Assembly (NCBI GenBank): GCA_937903135.1
Contig: CALDAH010000022.1
Span: 1-30,515 of the forward strand
DNA from: an uncultured Alphaproteobacteria bacterium
GTDB taxonomy: Bacteria; Pseudomonadota; Alphaproteobacteria; Rs-D84
Length of the DNA: 30,515 bases
Direction of reading: 5' to 3'
Shown: positions 23,702-30,506 of the stretch, piece after piece
Position numbering within the stretch: position 1 is the stretch's first letter
Layout of the letters: each line of letters begins with the position of its first letter
Program-made: the position numbers and the translations under genes
The notes under the pieces: model-generated
The model's database searches: none
The model's input: the letters and a program-made list of their open reading frames with translations, nothing else
Told to the model about the DNA's origin: nothing

Positions 23702-24988
23702 ATGCCCGTTGTAAAACTAACGCTTCCTTTTATAAAAACTCTTCCCTCCCCGGAACGTAGAACAACATACTGGGACATGAGCCTGCCTTGTTTTGGCTTG
23801 CGCGTTTCGCCCTCTGGCGCAAAGACGTTTATTATAAAATACCGCAATCAACACAACAAAATCCGCTGGTATAAAATTGGCAACTGTCCGCCCATGACAT
23901 TGGAGAAGGCCCGCACAGAAGCCCGCGAACAATTGCAAAACGTATCACACAGAAAAGACCCGGCAAAAGATAAAGAAGACGCAAAAAATGCAAAAACAGT
24001 GGCAGAACTATGCGACTTATATCTGGCCGAAGGTGTGAATCATAAAAAGCAATCAACTATCACGATTGACCGCGGCCGCATAGAAACGCACATAAAGCCT
24101 TTAATCGGCAAAGAACCCGTCGCATCATTGACACAAGGACAGGTTATCGCGTTTATGAACGATATTATAAAGGGCGACAAAATACGCCGCGCCAGCAAAA
24201 GCGGCAAGCCCCGCGGCGTTAGTCGCGTTTCGGGCGGCCCGACGGCCGCCAGTCGCAGTGTGCAATTACTGGGGGCGATTATGGAATTTGCAATCCGCCA
24301 CCATATCATTAAAGAAAATCCGGCGCACAACATTGAATTGCCAAAAGCCAACCGGCGCGAGGTTTTCCTAACCGAAGGAGAAATTCGCGCACTGGGCCGC
24401 ATCTTAGACTGCCCACATTGGCGCGACCTGCATAAAACCCATTGCGACATAATAAAGCTATTATTATTAACAGGTTGCCGCAGACGTGAAATTACAAATA
24501 TGCAATGGTCTGAGGTTGACTTTACAAATCAAGTTTTCCGATTCCACGACACCAAAACCGGCCCACAGAACCGCATATTCGGCAAGGGCGCATTGCGTCT
24601 GTTGCGAGAATTAGAAAAGAATAAAATATCTGACTGGGTATTTCCCAGCATCCGTGGCGACGGCCCGATTACAAACCCGCTAAAACCCTTAAAGGCAATG
24701 CTACGTACAAAAGACGACGACGGGAAGCTCATCCTTGACAAGCCAGACCTTACCATTCACGCCTTGCGCCATTCTTTTGCGTCTATGGGGGCGCAAATGG
24801 GCATACACGAAGATATTATAGGCCTTATTTTGGGACATAAACGCCACTCCGTCACAGGTATTTATATTCATACGGTTGACAAGACACTGGTAAACGTCGC
24901 CGACAAAATTTCATTAAAAATAGAATCCGCACTTGCCGGCACACAAGAAAACAAAAGCAAAATAATAAAGGTTGCAACATGGGCATAG
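23702..24988 (+). CDS. int: Tyrosine-type integrase with DUF4102-like N-terminus
   Basis: Site-specific recombinase of 428 residues that would integrate and excise the element at tRNA-Ala. The N-terminal arm-binding domain (LPCFGLRVSPSGAKTFIIKY, then IRWYKIGNCPPMTLEKAR) is of the P4/DUF4102 type. The core-binding domain covers about 98-205. The catalytic residues are all present: Arg260 in LLLTGCRRREI, His353 and Arg356 in HALRH, His379 in LGHK and the nucleophile Tyr388 in GIYIHTVD. The start at 23702 lies 171 bases from the left attachment repeat; no strong ribosome binding site is visible. The 3' end overlaps the next gene by 10 bases. The enzyme should be active by these criteria. Confidence 0.96.
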   Translation: MPVVKLTLPFIKTLPSPERRTTYWDMSLPCFGLRVSPSGAKTFIIKYRNQHNKIRWYKIGNCPPMTLEKARTEAREQLQNVSHRKDPAKDKEDAKNAKTVAELCDLYLAEGVNHKKQSTITIDRGRIETHIKPLIGKEPVASLTQGQVIAFMNDIIKGDKIRRASKSGKPRGVSRVSGGPTAASRSVQLLGAIMEFAIRHHIIKENPAHNIELPKANRREVFLTEGEIRALGRILDCPHWRDLHKTHCDIIKLLLLTGCRRREITNMQWSEVDFTNQVFRFHDTKTGPQNRIFGKGALRLLRELEKNKISDWVFPSIRGDGPITNPLKPLKAMLRTKDDDGKLILDKPDLTIHALRHSFASMGAQMGIHEDIIGLILGHKRHSVTGIYIHTVDKTLVNVADKISLKIESALAGTQENKSKIIKVATWA

Positions 24989-25845
24989 AAAACACGGAGA
25001 AATACGAGATAACAAGTCAAGACCTGATATTTCGGGGGATTCATTCTTCCGCCGTATCAGACGATAAAATATACAGCCTTCGCCTTGTAAAGTATATTAA
25101 CGAGGCTTTTTTCGTTTGGGGCGAGTGTGATGCAAACATAAAAAAACTGCTAAAAAATAGGCAGAAAAACGAGCAAAAACTGGTAAAGCTTATAAATGAG
25201 CTTATTGTCAGGTCTATTGCTTATAAAAAAAGCTTGTTTATAGAGCCGACAGGCTACCACTTATCAACCGAACGAGTACTTCGCTCCCCCGGTTTATCGC
25301 TATACAATAAGCGACATAATCTTCTAGAAGGCGTTCAGCACACACACACTAATGCCCCCGCAACCTTTTTCGGACAAAGCAGCATATACAACCTGTTATA
25401 TGACACATGCAGCCCCATTATTAATATAAAAGAATTGAATAAATATTCTCTTACGCCACTGCTTTTTAGAATTGGTGAGATATTTTGGAATATAGACCAG
25501 CTATATATGTCGCTAAAAGAATTAAAAAACTATCAAACCGTTCATCTTGACGCATTGCTTAATGCTGTTTATGAGCATTTCATGTATATTGGAGAGCTAT
25601 CCCAATCCTTAAACACATCATATAATCAAAAATGGGCAGCAAATACCGCCGCCAAAAAGCGAGAGCTTATAAACACAGTAAAAAAATTATATGAAACCCT
25701 TCGTCGCGAAGACATAACTCTAACGCATCCTACAAAAAAAGTGGAAGCCGCTTCAATTATTGTAAAATTAAAAAAGATGTACAAAGCCCAAGAAGGTAAG
25801 GAATTAAACAAGTCAGAACGCTGGTATGTAGATAATATCTTTTAA
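24979..25845 (+). CDS. Unknown protein in the element
   Basis: This 288-residue protein is one I do not recognise. It is predicted to be mostly helical and charged, with Lys-rich segments at both ends (NIKKLLKNRQKNEQKLVKL near residue 55, AAKKRELINTVKKLYETL near 225). There is no signal peptide or transmembrane helix. The ATG lies within the last codons of the integrase (10-base overlap), so the two are probably coupled. It ends about 110 bases before the excisionase operon leader. Its position beside int suggests a role in mobility, regulation or cargo defence, but nothing in the sequence decides between these. Confidence 0.7.
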   Translation: MGIENTEKYEITSQDLIFRGIHSSAVSDDKIYSLRLVKYINEAFFVWGECDANIKKLLKNRQKNEQKLVKLINELIVRSIAYKKSLFIEPTGYHLSTERVLRSPGLSLYNKRHNLLEGVQHTHTNAPATFFGQSSIYNLLYDTCSPIINIKELNKYSLTPLLFRIGEIFWNIDQLYMSLKELKNYQTVHLDALLNAVYEHFMYIGELSQSLNTSYNQKWAANTAAKKRELINTVKKLYETLRREDITLTHPTKKVEAASIIVKLKKMYKAQEGKELNKSERWYVDNIF

Positions 25846-25885
25846 CATTTAGCTAGCTACTTTCCTACACTGTTGATTGAAAAGG

Positions 25886-25954
25886 AAAAGCCTTCTATAA
25901 GTGAAGCAATGAATAGCAATAACGCAATTCATAGCATAACGAAAGGAGGCTTTT
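25886..25954 (+). promoter_or_regulatory. Possible RNA stem hiding the excisionase ribosome binding site
   Basis: AAAAGCCT (25886-25893) is complementary to AGGCTTTT (25947-25954), which overlaps the strong Shine-Dalgarno AAAGGAGG (25942-25949). Inside the loop, ATGAAT (25909-25914) pairs with ATTCAT (25927-25932). Together these would make a two-tier hairpin that masks the ribosome binding site of the gene at 25958. Confidence 0.45.
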
Positions 25955-25957
25955 ATT

Positions 25958-26185
25958 ATGGGCGACCACTTTTTAACCAAACCACAGGCAAGCGAATTTT
26001 TAACCAAATCTATGGGTCTGCCTGTGGCAACCAAAACATTATCAAAATTAATAACTGTTGGCGGCGGGCCAAAATATCGCAAGTTTCGCAATCGTTGCGT
26101 TTATCTTGAATCAGACCTAAAAGAATGGGCAACCGCTCAGCTGTCCGAGCCACGCACCAACTCAACCGAAGAGGCGCAAAAATGA
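25958..26185 (+). CDS. AlpA/excisionase-like DNA-binding protein
   Basis: This 75-residue protein has the typical opening of a MerR/AlpA-like winged helix: FLTKPQASEFLTKSMGLPVA followed by TKTLSKLI, then GGGPKYRKFRNRCVYLESDL and KEWATAQL. The last segment is the usual 'valid residue/YxxxDLxxW' end of these proteins. Such proteins act as recombination directionality factors or activate integrase and excision. AAAGGAGG, 8 bases before the ATG, is the best ribosome binding site of the element, but it may be masked by upstream pairing (25886-25954). The stop overlaps the next gene start (ATGA). Confidence 0.82.
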   Translation: MGDHFLTKPQASEFLTKSMGLPVATKTLSKLITVGGGPKYRKFRNRCVYLESDLKEWATAQLSEPRTNSTEEAQK

Positions 26186-26595
26186 CAGAATTGAACAAAA
26201 TAAAAATGGGCGTCAATCCCGACAGACCGTGCCCAAATATAATCCTCAATGGATTTAATCTGAGTATAAACGATATAGCACAAAATGCAACAATTGTTTA
26301 TTTGCAAAGGGAGGAAAACAGAGAACCAACGCAACACACCGCATCGGGCAGACCGGGTCAAACCCTGTATTGTCTGGTCGCGGCGGGCGAACGCGGTATA
26401 ACGGCGGCCGAGGTTTCAAACTGGGCATTACGTCTGGCGGGCTATGTATACGATTTACGCCATAAACACGGGCTAAACATACAAGCCGCGCAAGAGCCGA
26501 ACACAACCGGCATCGGCACACATGCACGCTATATTTTGCAAAGCGATGTACAGATTATTGAAATCCGCCAGTCAAAGGGGGCGAAAGATGCCTAA
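26182..26595 (+). CDS. Helix-turn-helix (HTH_39-like) protein
   Basis: This 137-residue protein has a C-terminal half matching the winged-helix pattern of small prophage proteins: TLYCLVAAGERGITAAEVSN, then WALRLAGYVYDLRHKHGLNI and, after a short loop, THARYIL. The N-terminal 45 residues show no recognised motif. DNA binding is inferred from the fold. The start at 26182 overlaps the excisionase stop by four bases (ATGA), and its own stop overlaps the following gene, so three consecutive genes form a tightly coupled operon. It probably controls the element's replication or expression. Confidence 0.68.
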   Translation: MTELNKIKMGVNPDRPCPNIILNGFNLSINDIAQNATIVYLQREENREPTQHTASGRPGQTLYCLVAAGERGITAAEVSNWALRLAGYVYDLRHKHGLNIQAAQEPNTTGIGTHARYILQSDVQIIEIRQSKGAKDA

Positions 26596-27058
26596 ATCAT
26601 ATCGTCCTTATGGCAAAAGCGGAACGCGGCAAGGGCATTTTGTTCTGTTCTATGACGAGATGCTTAATTCCCCCGCCTATCGCTCTTTATCATGCCCGGC
26701 AAAATGCATCCTGATAACATTAAAACAGTGTTTTAACGGTTATAATAACGGGGAAATAGCATTATCTTGCCGGACATGCGCCTCTGTACACAAAATGAGC
26801 AAGAACACCGCCCAACGCGCATTAAAAGAACTGGAGGAAAAGGGCTTTATAGAAACCATGCGACCGGGCTTTTTCGGTACAAGAATGGCAACCACATACA
26901 GGCTGACAATGGATGCGAACAGAGGAACGCGTGAACTGCCCACAAACGAATGGCGACAGTGGGGTAAAACGTCCAAAAAAACGCCCGGTCAATCCCAAAA
27001 CAAAGCCAGCGCAATACCCCAAAATGATACCGAACCAACTGACTGCGTCCCAAAATAA
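26588..27058 (+). CDS. Winged helix-turn-helix protein, replication-initiator-like
   Basis: This 156-residue protein contains a helix-turn-helix region of the kind seen in phage and plasmid replication proteins: SLSCPAKCILITLKQCFNGY, then SCRTCASVHKMSKNTAQRAL and KELEEKGFIE. The rest, from about residue 120, is Lys/Gln/Pro-rich and probably disordered. There is no helicase or primase domain, so a full replicase is excluded. It could start replication with host enzymes or act as a repressor. The ATG at 26588 has GGGG 7 bases upstream and overlaps the previous gene by 8 bases. Confidence 0.66.
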   Translation: MPKSYRPYGKSGTRQGHFVLFYDEMLNSPAYRSLSCPAKCILITLKQCFNGYNNGEIALSCRTCASVHKMSKNTAQRALKELEEKGFIETMRPGFFGTRMATTYRLTMDANRGTRELPTNEWRQWGKTSKKTPGQSQNKASAIPQNDTEPTDCVPK

Positions 27059-27161
27059 GACCAAACAGTCCCGCCACGATACCAGAAAAGACATTTTATT
27101 GCGTTTTCACTGTATCTCTGGCGGGCCACATATATATCTACCATATTAAGAGTAAGTAACT

Positions 27162-27410
27162 ATGAAACAAAAAAATATAAACAAATTATTCAAGGTGAAT
27201 TTGCCGCCGCCATTGCCATTTATGTACACGGCTTGTCTTGTTTTACGATATGGAACGCCCCGTCAACAAATGCATGCAGCATATATAATAATAAAAACGA
27301 CTGATAATCCCTCTGACGTGCGACAATCAGATAAAATACGTTATCACAGGCAATTGACACACTATCTTGCCCGGCGCGGCATTTTAAGCAATGTATTTAG
27401 AGGTATATAA
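27162..27410 (+). CDS. Small hypothetical protein of the element
   Basis: This 82-residue basic protein matches no motif I recognise. It has a hydrophobic middle (PFMYTACLVLRYGTP) and a basic C-terminal half (RYHRQLTHYLARRGIL). AAGAGTAAG upstream gives a moderate ribosome binding site. Its TAA overlaps the next ATG by one base (TAATG), so the two genes are probably translated together. Position and coupling, not homology, are the main support. Confidence 0.6.
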   Translation: MKQKNINKLFKVNLPPPLPFMYTACLVLRYGTPRQQMHAAYIIIKTTDNPSDVRQSDKIRYHRQLTHYLARRGILSNVFRGI

Positions 27411-27772
27411 TGCCAAACACTAAAAACCTGCATCCGGCTTTAAGCCCGAACGAAGCGAGAGAACTTGGTCGCCGTGGTGGTATAGCCAGCGGCGCATCCC
27501 GCCGCCGCAGACGGGCATTCTGTAAAATACTACAAGAAATAGGCGACCTGCCAACCAGCAAAGCCGCAGAACTCTCCGAAGCCTTTCCGGGGCTAGACGC
27601 CAAAGACATAACCAACTTAACCTCGTTGGCACTGGCATTATACAAGAAAGCGCAAGAGGGCGACACAAAGGCGATACAGGCTATATTATTTTACACATCA
27701 CAAGACAGAACTGTTGACTCAATGGACTTATTCCCGCCTGAAATGAATAATCCATTTAACGCAATGGAATAA
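27410..27772 (+). CDS. Small phage-type protein with an R-R-G-G-x-x-S-G motif
   Basis: This 120-residue protein opens with NEARELGRRGGIASGASRRRRR, an Ala/Arg/Gly motif common at the start of small phage proteins of gut bacteria. Some of those sit where a terminase small subunit would be expected. The remainder is helical (FCKILQEIGDLPTSKAAEL, then LTSLALALYKKAQEGDTKAI). A small-terminase-like role, which would let a satellite redirect packaging, is a guess from this resemblance. GAGG lies 7 bases before the ATG. It closes the operon and is followed by a GC-rich hairpin. Confidence 0.65.
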   Translation: MPNTKNLHPALSPNEARELGRRGGIASGASRRRRRAFCKILQEIGDLPTSKAAELSEAFPGLDAKDITNLTSLALALYKKAQEGDTKAIQAILFYTSQDRTVDSMDLFPPEMNNPFNAME

Positions 27773-27774
27773 AC

Positions 27775-27796
27775 AACGCCCCATGTCGGGGCGTTT
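27775..27796. terminator. Hairpin between convergent genes
   Basis: Stem AACGCCCC (27775-27782)/GGGGCGTT (27788-27795) with a 5-base loop. The T-tract is short (TTTCATT), so it is a moderate terminator for either strand. Confidence 0.65.
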
Positions 27797-27798
27797 CA

Positions 27799-29022
27799 TT
27801 AAAAGTTAGTCTTGAATCTCTCCAACGATGCCAAAAACTCTGTGCGCTGTGTTGAAATTATGGCCTCATTCAAGAAATGAAACTTGGCATTGTCACCATA
27901 TTCTCCCTTTAAGAACGGCCGCCAGTCATTTAATAAAGACTTTACGATTTCCTCAGAATAGCCCAACGTTCTTAATCTTTTATATATTCGGGCCGGGACG
28001 AACCAAATATCGGCTTCGTGGTCTGCTTTTGGCTTACCAACCACCTGAAACAGGGCGATATTTGCGTGCAAAGACTGAAGGTATAAAGAAACTGATGCCG
28101 ACCGTGATGTGAAGCTTACCTGAAAACCTAAATCCTCCACATCTTCTAAGAATGTTGAAATTGTATCTTCTGATATACCTGTATGTGAATGCACAAACTC
28201 TATGATAAATTCTTCCTTAGATAAAGGCACATAGACAGAAGCGTAGGAATTACCGCGACACGCGACCGGCTTTTCCTCTTGCTCGTCTGACACCTCTATC
28301 TTTATCTCGCCACCTTCTACGCGAATAATACCACGTTCTATGATATTTGTTTTAAGCGTCAACTGTGGCACAACCAAACGCGAACCGCCCGCCATTTCAT
28401 AAACCTCTAACTCGCATAGGGCAAGTCGGTGTTGCATATCTGGCGACTCGTTCATATAATCGGCCAGTTTTTCTACACCTTCACGAATGCCATCGCCAAC
28501 AATCATTAACAGAAAGCGGGCAGCACGTATATTTTTTTGCACAATATCTATAAATCCGGCTTCCTCTTCCGGTTTTTTATAGCCGACCGCCACTAATACA
28601 TCAAACAGGCTTTTACCGTCTTTATGATAGCTCTTATATATCGTATCCAGCTTTTCATAATCCCAGCCCCTTATTTCTTTTGCATAATCCAGTATCTGCC
28701 CGACAACCTCGCGACGCGCTTCGGGATTGCGCCACAATTTAGTCTCTACAACAACCACATAACCCTTGGGACTGATATATAAATTATCTATACGACCGCC
28801 TTTGCCTTCATCTACGTCCAGCCGTACCTCTCGGGCAAGACATATCAGGGGCGCAAATATCGGGTCAATTTCGGCCGTCGGCAATATGGACGGCTCTTTT
28901 TCAAGCAATTCTTGAATCCAGTTTTCCTGGAAAGTCCCGTTACTTAACGATATTCGTTCTAATTTTTCTGTTACGCCACCCGCATTTACAAGCACTGGTC
29001 GCTTGCTCATTCTATTTTGCAT
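27799..29022 (-). CDS. PD-(D/E)XK nuclease-like protein, cargo gene
   Basis: This 407-residue protein has, in its N-terminal half, a restriction-endonuclease-like pattern: Asp79 in GRIDNLYIS, then VVVVETKLW with Glu93 and Lys95, and Gln109 in QILDYAKEI. This is the order D-ExK-Q of NucS/RecB-type PD-(D/E)XK nucleases. The C-terminal half is unassigned. Such genes are often carried as phage-defence cargo; that role is inference. I chose the ATG at 29022 because AGGGG lies 9 bases upstream. The frame stays open for another 38 codons upstream through the attenuator. It is the only large minus-strand gene of the element and has its own promoter and leader, unlike its neighbours. Confidence 0.72.
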   Translation of the reverse strand: MQNRMSKRPVLVNAGGVTEKLERISLSNGTFQENWIQELLEKEPSILPTAEIDPIFAPLICLAREVRLDVDEGKGGRIDNLYISPKGYVVVVETKLWRNPEARREVVGQILDYAKEIRGWDYEKLDTIYKSYHKDGKSLFDVLVAVGYKKPEEEAGFIDIVQKNIRAARFLLMIVGDGIREGVEKLADYMNESPDMQHRLALCELEVYEMAGGSRLVVPQLTLKTNIIERGIIRVEGGEIKIEVSDEQEEKPVACRGNSYASVYVPLSKEEFIIEFVHSHTGISEDTISTFLEDVEDLGFQVSFTSRSASVSLYLQSLHANIALFQVVGKPKADHEADIWFVPARIYKRLRTLGYSEEIVKSLLNDWRPFLKGEYGDNAKFHFLNEAIISTQRTEFLASLERFKTNF

Positions 29023-29036
29023 ATAAATAACCCCTA

Positions 29037-29218
29037 TATAAAAATAACCACCACGACATCCGTGGCGGTTGGAGCTTTCTACAATTGACAAGAATTGCGT
29101 GCTTATTTTGCGAAACGCATTATTCACACACTCCAACCGATTTAAGGTTGGAGATATATCGTCATCTCAAGACGCTTGTCATGGGATAGAAAGTCCCAAC
29201 ACCGAAACCCCGGTGTCA
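29037..29218 (-). promoter_or_regulatory. Structured attenuator leader, copy 4 (divergent type)
   Basis: Leader of the nuclease-like gene. Minus-strand hairpins in order: ACACCG/CGGTGT near its 5' end, TGGGA/TCCCA, CGTC/GACG, then segment 1 CTCCAACC (29153-29146) pairing with segment 2 GGTTGGAG (29138-29131). Segment 2 can instead pair with segment 3 CTCCAACC (29074-29067). Segment 3 overlaps the terminator stem AACCGCCACG/CGTGGTGGTT (29070-29061/29055-29046), which is followed by TATTTTTA. The sequence differs from copies 1-3, but the order and logic are the same. All four leaders also keep a CAATT/AATTG hairpin before segment 3 (here 29097-29082) and an open frame, in phase with the gene here. 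Confidence 0.7.
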
Positions 29219-29224
29219 ATTAAG

Positions 29225-29253
29225 ATTATACGCCAACACACGCCATAAAGCAA
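29225..29253 (-). promoter_or_regulatory. Promoter of leader copy 4
   Basis: Minus strand TTGCTT (29253-29248), a 17-base spacer and TATAAT (29230-29225). The start is predicted near 29218, at the foot of the first hairpin. Confidence 0.75.
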
Positions 29254-29268
29254 CCCCCATTTTAAGTA

Positions 29269-29297
29269 TTGAAATCCGAACAGTTGCATCCTATATA
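29269..29297 (+). promoter_or_regulatory. Candidate promoter of the gene at 29325
   Basis: TTGAAA (29269-29274), a 17-base spacer and TATATA (29292-29297). It lies back to back with the promoter of leader copy 4, so the two cargo genes are divergently transcribed. Confidence 0.45.
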
Positions 29298-29324
29298 GTA
29301 ATAAAGCATACAGAACAAGGCCAA

Positions 29325-30353
29325 ATGAACGAATTACAACAGCGCATTCTTAACAATTTTCATAACGACATTAAGGATTTTATAAGGGAGAAACTAGACC
29401 CACAGTATCTGGCAAATACATACGATATACAGAACTCTTCCGGTTTGCCTAAAGATGATTGCGATTATGGTAAGCTTTTGGGCATATATTACCTGTTTCG
29501 TCACCGATTTCCGCAAGGCAGGAAACAGGTTATATGGTCTAGGGAACTATTACATAACCCTTTGTTCCATAAATACAGGAAGAATATTAACAAAATTGTG
29601 GCCGCACTAAACACAGGAAGTAGTATTCGCGAATATTTACCCAGTGAAATAAGAAAGTTAAGACAATGCACTTTCATGGATTCACAAGCAGACCACCTAT
29701 TAACAGAGTGGGGAATTACGCATTTGCATTTATTTACAAGGGCTGAACGTGAAAAATTAGAACAAAGTGGTCAGAATGATGATAAGTTCTTGCTTTATGC
29801 TCTATCATGTAAAGATAACATATTTTTCATAGACATACAAGACCACTGCAGCATGACAAACACAAGCCTGTTAAACATAATTAACACAAATTCAGCAGGG
29901 AATCCCCTGTTAGGCTTTATAAATAGAAGCAACCAACTTACACCCCAACATTTAAGCCAGTCTGACATTCGCAACTTACGAAAAATGGGTATTGGATTTG
30001 CAGTAGCAATTAACGAAGAAGGCGATACATTTATGAGCGGTCTACAAAAACCCGCTTGGTGGCACGCTTGCGCATACATAGACGAAGAGCTAAAAGCGTT
30101 CGCGGATTGGTGTGCCCGAAACTATGATTCACTATTAAAAGAAGCACAAAACCATATACCAGAATGTAGAAACTCTGACAGCATAGACATACACATCGGC
30201 TTCGGAGAGGGTCGCTCTGCCTGCAACACAAAACTGGACGAGGTTTTCATTTTTATAAAATATTCCCCAAATGACGGTGCCGTCATTTTAATTCCAGATA
30301 ACAAACCGATAGAAATAATAACCAACATTCTTAAACAACACGATATTATATAA
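29325..30353 (+). CDS. Unknown cargo protein with a WGIxHLHL motif
   Basis: This 342-residue protein belongs to no family I can name. It has a helical N-terminal half with a distinctive DHLLTEWGITHLHLF segment (123-137), whose His residues could form an active or metal site. A more mixed C-terminal part follows (GIGFAVAINEEGDTFMSGLQ near 225, PAWWHACAYIDEELKAF near 245). There is no signal peptide or membrane helix. AAGG lies four bases before the ATG, a short spacing. Its place at the outer end of the element, beside a nuclease-like gene and with its own promoter, fits an accessory or defence gene; that is inference only. Confidence 0.7.
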   Translation: MNELQQRILNNFHNDIKDFIREKLDPQYLANTYDIQNSSGLPKDDCDYGKLLGIYYLFRHRFPQGRKQVIWSRELLHNPLFHKYRKNINKIVAALNTGSSIREYLPSEIRKLRQCTFMDSQADHLLTEWGITHLHLFTRAEREKLEQSGQNDDKFLLYALSCKDNIFFIDIQDHCSMTNTSLLNIINTNSAGNPLLGFINRSNQLTPQHLSQSDIRNLRKMGIGFAVAINEEGDTFMSGLQKPAWWHACAYIDEELKAFADWCARNYDSLLKEAQNHIPECRNSDSIDIHIGFGEGRSACNTKLDEVFIFIKYSPNDGAVILIPDNKPIEIITNILKQHDII

Positions 30354-30372
30354 AGCAGTTTTTCTAAACATT

Positions 30373-30391
30373 GGTAGCCATGTGGTAGCCC
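30373..30391 (+). other. Candidate integrase arm-type sites, right end
   Basis: GGTAGCC at 30373-30379 and 30384-30390, period 11, in the same orientation and spacing as the pair at 23662-23680. They lie about 70 bases inside the right attachment repeat. Confidence 0.6.
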
Positions 30392-30431
30392 GAGGCAATA
30401 TCAGCGACAACAAGACATTGACAACAGCAAT

Positions 30432-30457
30432 AAAAAACCGGCTGATTTCAGCCGGTT
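30432..30457 (-). terminator. Terminator supplied by the element for the rebuilt tRNA-Ala
   Basis: Perfect 10 bp stem AACCGGCTGA/TCAGCCGGTT (30436-30457) with a 2-base loop and six T on the minus strand, four bases beyond the tRNA 3' end. It replaces the ancestral terminator that stayed on the left side. Confidence 0.85.
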
Positions 30458-30460
30458 ATA

Positions 30461-30506
30461 TTGGTGGAGCTGATGGGACTCAAACCCACGACCTCTACGA
30501 TGCGAA
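30461..30506 (-). repeat. Right attachment site within tRNA-Ala(CGC)
   Basis: 46-base direct copy of 23485-23530. Here the anticodon arm is complete on the plus strand (CTACG-ATGCGAA-CGTAG, 30495-30511), giving the expected 7-base crossover spacer flanked by inverted arms. Confidence 0.93.

Larger units (their letters stand above)
23485..30506 (+). mobile_element. Integrated element in tRNA-Ala(CGC), about 7.0 kb
   Basis: The element is bounded by 46 bp direct repeats of the tRNA-Ala 3' part. The intact tRNA is rebuilt at the right end and the truncated copy lies at the left. Contents in order: tyrosine integrase, unknown gene, AlpA-like excisionase, two helix-turn-helix proteins, two small phage-type genes, a PD-(D/E)XK-like gene on the minus strand and an unknown gene with a WGIxHLHL motif. 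There are no capsid, tail, portal, conjugation or lysis genes. Coding strands here are rich in A and C, unlike the G/T-rich coding strands of the flanking chromosome, which indicates recent transfer. The size and gene set fit a phage satellite or small genomic island; helper dependence is inference. Confidence 0.92.

Noticed and set aside
23485..30506. Complete prophage or conjugative element
   Set aside because: No capsid, portal, tail, lysis, relaxase or type IV secretion gene is present in the 7 kb.
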